From Coemansia sp. RSA 922 (Eukaryota > Kickxellomycota > Kickxellomycetes > Kickxellales > Kickxellaceae): a DNA stretch of 13,074 nucleotides. The notes beneath the pieces were generated by a model that worked only from the letters and a program-made list of their open reading frames with translations, ran no database searches and was not told where the DNA came from. The translations under genes and the position numbers were made by a program. The stretch covers positions 1 to 13,074 of the forward strand of contig JANBQS010000721.1 of NCBI GenBank assembly GCA_027577415.1. Reading direction: 5' to 3'. Position 1 is the stretch's first letter. Each line of letters begins with the position of its first letter. Positions 1 through 7,100 of this stretch are shown piece by piece.

Positions 1-271
1 GGTTCATTTTGAAGCGGAAGAAATACCTGATCTAGTGGTTGGCATTTGACTTGAAAATTAGCTCCGAGCATGGATAAGGCCCTCCTCAAAAATTGCTGGA
101 CGAGAAAACTGACAGGTGACTTCAAAGTGATATCATGCCTGAAGCAAAAAGGCATCCTTTGGAATACATCACCTTTACGGAATCCCCTGCTTTCTGGAAA
201 AGGGAAATGGTGAAGAATTGGATGGTTGTGACTGCGGCAGGCAGCCAACAACGTCCACCCACGGCGCCGCG
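1..271. other. Left-edge region, no confirmed gene
   Basis: No gene can be assigned with confidence. On the minus strand one frame stays open for 90 codons, from the TAG at 275-273 to the window edge. Its first Met codon is at 155-153, leaving 51 codons inside the window. The translation is mixed and protein-like (for example RHDITLKSPVSFLVQQFLRR) but belongs to no family I recognise. A CCTTTTCCAG acceptor-like sequence lies upstream on the same strand. On the plus strand a 15-codon open stretch ends at the TGA at 47-49. Either could be the edge of a neighbouring gene. Confidence 0.25.
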
Positions 272-284
272 CCTACTATAAAAA
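272..284 (+). promoter_or_regulatory. TATA core promoter of the 417-761 gene
   Basis: The sequence CCTACTATAAAAA contains a consensus TATA box at 277-284, 133 bases before the ATG at 417. Pyrimidine-rich sequence (TTCTCCTTCACTTTCACACC) follows and fits a leader and start-site region. The same 13 bases occur at 12197-12209 before the other unrecognised gene. GTGCCC follows the TATA box within about 15 bases in both copies. Confidence 0.6.
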
Positions 285-416
285 CTAGGACGTGTGCCCG
301 CCCAGCCTATATTTCTCCTTCACTTTCACACCCCACTCTTTTACACATTCCTATTTAGGCATTTCTTGGTACACCCAAAGCAGGATCATTAAGCTAAACT
401 ACACCTACTTCAACAA

Positions 417-761
417 ATGAGTGCAATTCCTTTTTTCACCTTGGACGGAAAGAACCCAAAGATCCACGGACTAATACTTCCTGGAAATGCATGTGGTACC
501 AGCATTACAAAGTTTATGACTAATACTTGTAGTCCATTACTCGGCAACAAGGCACTATTCTTGGTATCGGACCCTAGCGGAATAACCCAATTAAGCATGA
601 GTAAAGCTGGCTCTTTCAAGGAAGGCGATGGCATCTTGATATCAAACTCGGATACCGTCAAAACCTTGGACCCTCCTTTGATTTACAAGCTACTAGTAGA
701 GAGATTCAACAAGATGGAAGATAGTAAAAAAAACTCACTTGAAACGTACCGGTTCGAGTAG
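417..761 (+). CDS. Hypothetical protein, 114 aa
   Basis: I do not recognise this protein. It is a short soluble-looking polypeptide with no signal peptide or membrane segment. Cys26 and Cys38 are its only cysteines. The middle (about residues 44-78) alternates hydrophobic and polar residues as in a small beta-rich fold (ALFLVSD, then GDGILISNSD). A charged helical-looking tail follows (KLLVERFNKMEDSKK). Support for a real gene is the TATA box 133 bases upstream, a pyrimidine-rich leader, the ATG in an AACAAATG context, and AATAAA 85 bases after the stop. It is AT-richer than the core genes beside it and converges on the kinase gene with a 121-base gap. It may belong with the gene at 12320, which has a matching core promoter, but sequence similarity between the two proteins is not convincing by eye. 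Confidence 0.6.
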   Translation: MSAIPFFTLDGKNPKIHGLILPGNACGTSITKFMTNTCSPLLGNKALFLVSDPSGITQLSMSKAGSFKEGDGILISNSDTVKTLDPPLIYKLLVERFNKMEDSKKNSLETYRFE

Positions 762-845
762 TTCAAGCATCGTTTGGTATTTAGTTTGTTCTTTGAAAAG
801 AATTAGTCAATAGGTCATGTATAAGTGCTATCCAAATTCATTCAT

Positions 846-851
846 AATAAA
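846..851 (+). terminator. Possible polyadenylation signal of the 417-761 gene
   Basis: AATAAA lies 85 bases downstream of the TAG stop at 759-761 and 32 bases before the 3' end of the convergent kinase frame. The two 3' UTRs probably overlap. Fungal poly(A) signals are degenerate, so this is only suggestive. Confidence 0.35.
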
Positions 852-882
852 CCATATTAAATGCTACTTCAATACCAGGCTA

Positions 883-2163
883 TCATCTAGCTGGCGTGTC
901 TTCTGTCCCTTGTTGCAAGTCACCAGGCTGCACCATCGCCTCTGGCTGGCCTTCGCTCAGCAACAAGTCTCGTTCCTGAGCCTCTCTCTCAAGCCTCTCG
1001 CGCTTTTCCCTGATACGTCTGCGGAAGCGGCGTAGCTTAGCAACAGCCAAAATGACGGGCATAATATCAAAGATGGGCTGAATAACGCTATCAACGTCCT
1101 CTTGAGTTATAGCCGTCACCGAGTTCTCGCAATTACTCTGCTTGCTAGGCAAAGCAAACGTGCCATCCTGCGAAACCCATGGATGCTCGCGGATCTCCGC
1201 AATAGTGATACGCGAATCGGGGTTGGAGTCAAGCATGCGCAGCAAGAGTCCGTTCAGTTGCTCGTTGGCTGGGTCGGGAAAGTGCGATATGCCGGCAGAC
1301 ACAGAGTCCATTATTTCGATGACGCTTGCGCCCTGGAATGGCAGCGTGCCGTAGATAAAGCTGTAGAGGCAGACGCCAAGCGCCCAGATATCAGCTGCCT
1401 CACCAGATACCCCGCCATCGCTCTGGCAGAGCTCTGGTGCCATAAAGGCAGGCGTGCCCGAGGACCCATGGACCTTGTCGCTGTTTTGGTCGTGTAGAGT
1501 AGACTCGCCAAAATCAGATATTTTCAGCGTATCGTCCTTGGTCAGTAACATGTTGTCGGGCTTGATATCGCGATGGACAATGTCTTGCTCGTGGAGGTAC
1601 TCGAGAGCCAGCAGCGCCTGCGTGAAATACCTGTGAGCGTCCTTGGGAGGAATAGGCTCAGACGTCGTACTACCTGCATTCAGTACTTGCACTGGCCCCT
1701 TTTCGCACAGGTCGATGACGAGGTATAAAACGTCCTGTTCGGTGTCGTTCAGCGCTTCATGCAGTCGGACCAAATTTGGATGTTGCAGCTTCTTTGAGAT
1801 GGCCAGTTCCGTCTTGATCAGCGAAAAGGGATCGGCATCTTCCTCGCTTCGCTGCTCGAGCAGTCTCTGTCGAGCAGCAAAGAGCCCGCCCCGGCCCGGT
1901 CGCATGGGTCCGCCGCCTCTGCATGAGGGCTTGGTACTCATCGTCGTCGACTGCAGGCGCTTGCGCAAACTCGCCTTGTGATATTCCTTTAGCGCAAACA
2001 TCTCTCCTGTCACCGCATGCTTGGCCAGATACACGGTTCCAAACGACCCGTGGCCCAGCTCCCGAACGATGGCGTACTGCCCAACTACCATCAGGCCCTG
2101 GGCGTTCTCGCCCACCTGAGCGGCCACTGTATACTTGATATCAGGGTTGGCAACCTTGTACAT
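883..2163 (-). CDS. CaMKK-like kinase, upstream of Snf1/AMPK
   Basis: A 426-aa serine/threonine kinase of the calcium/calmodulin-dependent kinase kinase family (Ssp1 in fission yeast; budding yeast relatives Sak1, Tos3, Elm1). These activate Snf1/AMPK-type kinases by activation-loop phosphorylation. All key residues are visible: glycine loop GHGSFG 37-42, Lys59 in FALKE, a helix-C Glu near 119, HRDIKPDN 197-204 (catalytic Asp199), DFG 217-219, GTPAFMAPE 236-244, DIWALGV 258-264 and Arg318. Two traits favour CaMKK over other kinases: the Gly/Arg/Pro-rich insert at about 70-106 between the Lys59 strand and helix C, and the post-kinase block with Cys345 and ITQEDVDSVI at 352-361. Residues 368-392 (ILAVAKLRRFRRRIREKRER region) are basic and helical and could be the autoinhibitory/calmodulin-binding segment; that is inference. 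The gene is single-exon; its ATG is 82 bases beyond the ATG44 stop on the same strand. Confidence 0.88.
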   Translation of the reverse strand: MYKVANPDIKYTVAAQVGENAQGLMVVGQYAIVRELGHGSFGTVYLAKHAVTGEMFALKEYHKASLRKRLQSTTMSTKPSCRGGGPMRPGRGGLFAARQRLLEQRSEEDADPFSLIKTELAISKKLQHPNLVRLHEALNDTEQDVLYLVIDLCEKGPVQVLNAGSTTSEPIPPKDAHRYFTQALLALEYLHEQDIVHRDIKPDNMLLTKDDTLKISDFGESTLHDQNSDKVHGSSGTPAFMAPELCQSDGGVSGEAADIWALGVCLYSFIYGTLPFQGASVIEIMDSVSAGISHFPDPANEQLNGLLLRMLDSNPDSRITIAEIREHPWVSQDGTFALPSKQSNCENSVTAITQEDVDSVIQPIFDIMPVILAVAKLRRFRRRIREKRERLEREAQERDLLLSEGQPEAMVQPGDLQQGTEDTPAR

Positions 2164-2245
2164 TTAATAAGAAAAAAGAGTTGGAACGAAATTCGAAACA
2201 AAGAAAGAGTCAAAAAGAGAAGAATCTGTAGAGAAGGAAATAGGG

Positions 2246-2556
2246 TCAGGGCTGACGTTTGAAAAGCTTGCTGTCGGCCATCCAAGGCTTTGCGTAGTCT
2301 ATTACGCGCTCACCAACATCCAGGTACTGTTTAATCACGCCTTGCACGGTGCTGTTGGCGTCGTCCAGCTTGGGTCTACACAAGAGCCGTGTTAACTGCA
2401 ATTTTTAGTGAGAACGTCATAGAGCAGATAAGCTCCAGCTTAAAGTTACACATGCAGTACTTACGTCAGTCCAGTTGACCGCCGAATTCCCGCCAGCGCA
2501 GTCGAAATGAGCAACAAGTCGACGCCATAGTGTACGAGTCTGCCAAACATAGCCAT
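2246..2556 (-). CDS. ATG44: Mitofissin Atg44 (formerly DUF1748), two exons
   Basis: Exon 1 is 2556-2465 and exon 2 is 2375-2246, joined across an 89-base intron to encode 73 aa, the length I recall for yeast Atg44. The family (Pfam DUF1748, renamed Mitofissin) comprises small mitochondrial intermembrane-space proteins that bind membranes and drive the fission needed for mitophagy. The N-terminus has the family pattern: GRLVHYGVDLLLISTALAG at 5-23, then IRRSTGLTP at 24-32, which is interrupted by the intron inside the Thr31 codon. The C-terminal half contains IKQYLDVGERVIDYAKPW at 45-62 and ends in FKRQP. A second in-frame Met (residue 3) could also start translation. Neither exon is long enough to stand out as an open frame. 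Gaps to ASA1 (78 bases) and the kinase (82 bases) are very small, so promoter and terminator must overlap neighbouring transcripts. Confidence 0.88.
2376..2464 (-). other. Spliceosomal intron of ATG44, 89 bases
   Basis: The donor GTAAGT (2464-2459) is a perfect consensus and the acceptor is TTGTGTAG ending at 2376. Candidate branch sites on the minus strand are CACTAAA and TTAAC just upstream. Splicing restores the family motif RSTGLTP. The alternative acceptor TTGCAG, 20 bases earlier, would give an immediate TAA, and retention gives TAA right after the donor. Confidence 0.85.
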
Positions 2557-2634
2557 AGTAGTATAAAAATGTGCAAATAAAAACGAAGAAGTGGCCCGTG
2601 TGTAGGCAGACGTGAAGGACCCTTATCCTCCCCT

Positions 2635-3717
2635 TCACGTATCGGCGGCTCCACATGACCTGGCACGAGCAAGAACAGCGTCAATATCCCACAGTGAGAT
2701 GCGCGCATCGCGGCTAGCTACGGCCATCCAGCGGCTCCGCGAGTTCCAGCGCTGCCGCACATACTCATCGGCAATACCATCGGCTTCAGCAGTGCTCAGC
2801 GTGCTCACGTCAACCGAAGTCAACGCTGCTCGGTAGAATGCAATACTGGCTGTGGGTTCCAGATCACTGGTAAACAAGTGGACAGTGTAGTCCCAGCTCG
2901 CGACAGCTACCAAGGCCAGGGCAGAAAAGCAGCGGATCTCTGAATTACCTGGGTTCTTGAGCTCTACCGCCGCTGTATGCTCTTTGAATCCAGATCCATG
3001 CGCCGTGTAGCAACATACTTTGTTGTCAGCGGCGCAAGTATACACCAACTGTCGCTGGCTGTCATAGTCGAGGCTCATAATCGGTTCCGTATGTACTGTA
3101 GTCACAGAGCGCCTGAGTACTGCCGACATTTTGCTGTCGGATGTGTTGATGCCAAACTGCTGGAGCATATTGCTCTCATAGCCCACGAAAAGCTCTAGCT
3201 GTTTACTTTCTCCGCTCGCTACCAGCTTGATGCACATTGGCGAGTCATCGCGGCTACCAGCCTTGGTCCGCGACTTGTGTCCAATATTGAGCGAGTGCTG
3301 CTCTTCGCTGCCAACATCAAGTAAACATGCCTCGCCGGCACCAGCGTCTACGAGAAAGGCGATCCACGAGGAGCTCTGGATGGTGGCATAGGAGAACTTG
3401 CAAAAGTTCATAGAATCCACAGCCAGCGATTTGACGAGCCGGAGCTCGCCGCTGAACTCGCTCGCGACCAACGTCCATATACACAGTTTGTTGTCGCGCC
3501 CTTGACTGACTACGGTGTCGGCGCCTAGACCACATACGGTTAGGATAGCTGCTGAGTGTGCACTGGCCACTTTTGCGAGCTGTCGCTTCAGCATCATGCT
3601 CCAGACAATCAAGTGTCCGTCCTGGTCGCCAGACACCAAAAGGCGGTCGTCGCTAAAGAAACATATGCTGTTGACGGCCGCTAGGTGGCCTCGGAAGACA
3701 AAGTCGGGCTGGTGCAT
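2635..3717 (-). CDS. ASA1: WD40 protein, Asa1/GNB1L type (ASTRA complex)
   Basis: A 360-aa WD40 beta-propeller. Asa1 is a subunit of the ASTRA complex (Tra1, Tel2-Tti1-Tti2, Rvb1/2), which supports maturation of PIKK-family kinases; the animal counterpart is GNB1L. The first repeat opens with FRGHLAAVNSI (residues 8-18) and continues with SGDQDGHLIVW to about 39. The block QGRDNKLCIW at 72-81 is characteristic of Asa1/GNB1L, and the last repeat ends with ASRDARISLWDI at 334-345. The ATG at 3717 is chosen because the GH-containing first repeat begins right after it. The same frame runs upstream to a Met codon at 3864, but those 49 codons are lysine/phenylalanine-rich and derive from a T-rich leader. 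No intron is needed. ATG44 starts 78 bases downstream; NUP192 is divergent upstream. WD40 families are hard to separate by eye, so the symbol is less sure than the fold. Confidence 0.75.
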   Translation of the reverse strand: MHQPDFVFRGHLAAVNSICFFSDDRLLVSGDQDGHLIVWSMMLKRQLAKVASAHSAAILTVCGLGADTVVSQGRDNKLCIWTLVASEFSGELRLVKSLAVDSMNFCKFSYATIQSSSWIAFLVDAGAGEACLLDVGSEEQHSLNIGHKSRTKAGSRDDSPMCIKLVASGESKQLELFVGYESNMLQQFGINTSDSKMSAVLRRSVTTVHTEPIMSLDYDSQRQLVYTCAADNKVCCYTAHGSGFKEHTAAVELKNPGNSEIRCFSALALVAVASWDYTVHLFTSDLEPTASIAFYRAALTSVDVSTLSTAEADGIADEYVRQRWNSRSRWMAVASRDARISLWDIDAVLARARSCGAADT

Positions 3718-4136
3718 AATAACAGAAAACCGCGCAAAGTGAAGTAAAGAAAAAAAATGAAGCTGTGATCTGGCAATGTTTTTTTTTTTTGAGGAGTTGA
3801 TCAAAACACCAAAGCCTAGTTTCTCTTGGCTTCTCTTTCTGTTGACAAAATCTTTTTTTTCCACCCCTCTTTTTCTTTTTTCTTCTTTCTGCTAGCAGTG
3901 CCTGATTTCTGTTGACACTAATATTTTACTCGTCTCTCAACACGTGGGACGCGTAAATAACAGTTCGAGATATATAGCCTGCGTATTAACAACACTCCAA
4001 ATCAACTCACAAAAAATATTTTTATTTTATAAAAGTATGTATCCACGCGTTTCCAATCCAAATTGCATTTTGATTCAGTTTGCAAGCAACAACAGTATTC
4101 AAATTATTTCTTCTTTTTTCAATTCAAAATAATAGG
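3718..4136. promoter_or_regulatory. Divergent promoter between ASA1 and NUP192
   Basis: A T-rich 419-base spacer separates the two divergent starts. It contains a 12-base T run (3779-3790), an E-box CACGTG (3941-3946), two ACGCGT boxes of the MluI cell-cycle type (3949-3954 and 4045-4050), a forkhead-like GTAAATA overlapping the first of these (3953-3959), TATATA (3971-3976) and TATAAAAG (4028-4035). The last lies 102 bases before the NUP192 ATG and is its likeliest TATA element. The factor assignments rest on short consensus matches only. Confidence 0.55.
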
Positions 4137-7100
4137 ATGGCGAATACGACTTGGGAGCCAGAGCGGTTTGCCAACCTCAGTAAACTGCTCTTGGATAGCC
4201 TGGAGCTGACAGACGAGTCGCCGGTAGTCGACCAGCTCACGAAGCAACTGGAAATGGCCAAGCCGGATCTAGCGGCGCTATTCGAGTACCCAGGCAAAAA
4301 CGCTCAGCACCGGGACGAGCTATCCAAGGGCACACCTTCGATCAACGGCGAAAAGTTCAAGGTCAGCGAAGAGTTTATCGTCGAAGCCAAGAAGCTCTCT
4401 GATTTTTTGGAGTTGGACGAGGATTTGGCGGCGACTTTGGTGCACAAAGCCATTCCATACGAGAAGCGGTTCGAGCTTCCACCAGCCGAGTCAGCCATAG
4501 TCATGTTTTTCAGCGAAAGAGAGGCCAAGCTCCTCAGTATCATCAGACTGTTAACTGGCGGGGCCAATCAGATGGTAGACGTGAGCGTACGCGAGGTCTT
4601 GGGGAAATTTGTGCACTATTTGTTGTCTACCACGCTAACGTCGTCCAACAAAATGTTCCCCGAGCGCGTGTTGGCCACGATGGGCGAACTCAAGACCAAG
4701 AAAGACAAGGTTACTGCGCTGCTAAACGGACCTAGCGCCGATGTGCCTTACACTCGTGATATAGTAGAGTTTGTGCAGACCAAATTGGGCGACGAGCGCA
4801 AGCAGCTAGCGATGATTATTTTCTGGATTATTCACGACTACCAGCTAAACTCCAAGGAGACTATCTCGGTCGTCGAGTGGCTTCGTGGCAGCAGTGTTGA
4901 GGATCCGGCCACGCTGTATATGACAGTTGCGCTGTTGACGGCGATGAACACGTCGACCGAGGGACCTAGCCAGGTTCAGGCCGAAGAGGCAGCGCTAAAC
5001 AAGATCAGGAACTTGGAACGTGACAGCCAGTTCTTGGCCAAGCTCAACGCAGAGGTCATCGACAAGACTTGGAACGATGACGGGTTGAAGGGGTTGATCT
5101 GGCTGCAGTGGGCCCTTTTGGCGACGTTCGGCATAAAGCAGTCGCAAGGGTTCGGCGGGCTCATTGGGATCCGCGAGGACCGGTTTGAAGGATTCGCTCA
5201 GCAAGGTATCCAGATGGGCGCCTACAGGTTTGCGGTGGACTACTTGCTGGGGTATCGTATCACAGACCATCTGGAGTACGACTTGTCGGCCGAGTTCCTG
5301 GTATTGCAGCGGCAGACCACAACGGCTACAGAGACTAAGCGGTACCCGCACTTTACGGACATTCCGGTGGATTTCCAGCAGCACATCGAGCACACGCTGG
5401 AGGATACTCTGTCGGCGCTTCTTAGCCGCATGTCGGGTGTTTATCGGCAAATGCGGTATGTCGAAGAAGATGCAATTGTATTGGCGAATGAGAATGAGGA
5501 GCGTCGTGCTATGCTGGAAGATCAGCGGCAGCAACAGCAGCAGCGGCAATTGCAGCAGAGCAGCGCGTACCCGTACAGCCGGCCGATTGTCATTAAGCCC
5601 GCGGTTGCGGCTGCTGCGGCAGCGACTGAGATCCTACGTCGCGACACGGAGGCGCTGTTCTTGTTTATCACGGTTCTCTACGCCGAGCGTCCTGACGCCG
5701 GTCTGCGGTTCTGGGGGCGTGCTGATGGGTCGCGTGTAGAGCTGGATGATCGGATGGCGGTCTTCTTGCGGTGGGGATCCAGCTGCAAGGATATCGGGCT
5801 GGTGCGTGGATACTACAACATGCTTTCCTCGCTGGCCTGTGGAGCGCAAGCCAGTGTCTGCGCACACGAATTCTTGGGCGCGTCGGAGAATAAGCTGATG
5901 AGCCCCAGTCGTGCGCATGTTGCGTCTAACCAGGCGCCGCGGTGCTCGTGGCAGGCGCTGTTTGGCGCGTTGTCGCACTACGCGTCGTCTATGCGACAGA
6001 AGGATTCAGCCGACGCGTCGCAGAAGACGCCCGATCTCCCCGACGGAGAGGCGGCTCTGCTGAGGTCCCTCCTGCGCCTGTGTCGGACTACTGTGAGATA
6101 CTCTATTGTGGCCCGCATGTCGCTTTACGAAAATGCCGAGTATAACGCCGTGGTTACGATGTTTGACTTTTTGGGGTGTGCCATTCCCGTGTCGCTGAAG
6201 GCTAGCTTGCTGGATACGATTGCGGCCTTTGGCGAGCTTGGCCCCGAAATCCTCGGTGGCGGCGAGGCTGACAATGCCAGGCAGTTGGTGGACGAAATGG
6301 CACGGCGCATTTGGGCCATTTTGGAGCAGAGCCAGACGCTGCCGACCACCAACGACGTGGATGCCCTGCGGCAGGCGCGGCCATTTGGGATGGAGCGCGT
6401 ACCTCTTCTGCCCGACAGGACTCCGCAGCGCGGGATTAGCATTGGTCGCGGCAGCGGTAATCGGCAGCTGCTGAACCGTGGCGGCATCGTGTATGAGCTG
6501 GAGGAAGTCGAGGCAGCGGCCGAGACGTACCCGGAGATGCGGGCCTTTGTGCGGCTCATTTCCTCGCTTATCCACGTGTCCAACTCGGCGGCGGCGCTGT
6601 CAAACTTGGACCGCGATCCGATCTTGTACTCGGCTCCCTCGCCATCGATCCCCATGGACTTGGGCGAGTCGTACCGTACGCCGGGCATCACGCCCTACCT
6701 TGTGTTTGTGCTGGAAAGTGTGATGCTCAAGGCCGAGCAGCGGTCGTACCAGTACTCGACTGAGAAGTGGAGCGTGTACGCGGTGTCGCTCGACGCTATT
6801 GAGCGCAGCTTGGGCACCCTGGACCTAAGCGGGCTGGTGGCTGAGGCTGGCGAGCAACGGCTAAGCCGTACGGATAGCGGGCTGGCGAATAGCTTGCGGG
6901 CGCTGGTGACGCACCCAGGATTCGAGATTGTGATCCGCATTCTGTGCGGATCCAAGCTGCTGGATGCGCTACTGAACATCCTCAATGTGGGCGTGGACGA
7001 GGTCAACATGTCGACTGGCGACGTGGGTGAATGTATCAACCAGTCCGTGCTTTGCACTCTGCGCATTTTGCTGCGGATCCTGAGGATACAGGAGACTTTG

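Noticed and set aside
2559..2569. Plus-strand AGTATAAAAAT as a TATA box
   Set aside because: It faces the 3' end of ASA1 with no plus-strand gene downstream, and lacks the CCTAC extension of the two promoter blocks.
2417..2708. Two minus-strand open frames of about 80 codons over the ATG44 exon 1 region
   Set aside because: They are in other frames than the ATG44 exon and run through its intron or the ASA1 3' end; the spliced 73-aa product explains the interval.
3718..3864. N-terminal extension of the ASA1 frame by 49 residues
   Set aside because: The extension is Lys/Phe-rich sequence from poly-T leader DNA, while the propeller begins directly after the ATG at 3717.
4080..4136. Upstream TTG start for NUP192
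   Set aside because: Nuclear fungal genes rarely start at TTG, and the ATG at 4137 directly precedes the conserved N-terminus.
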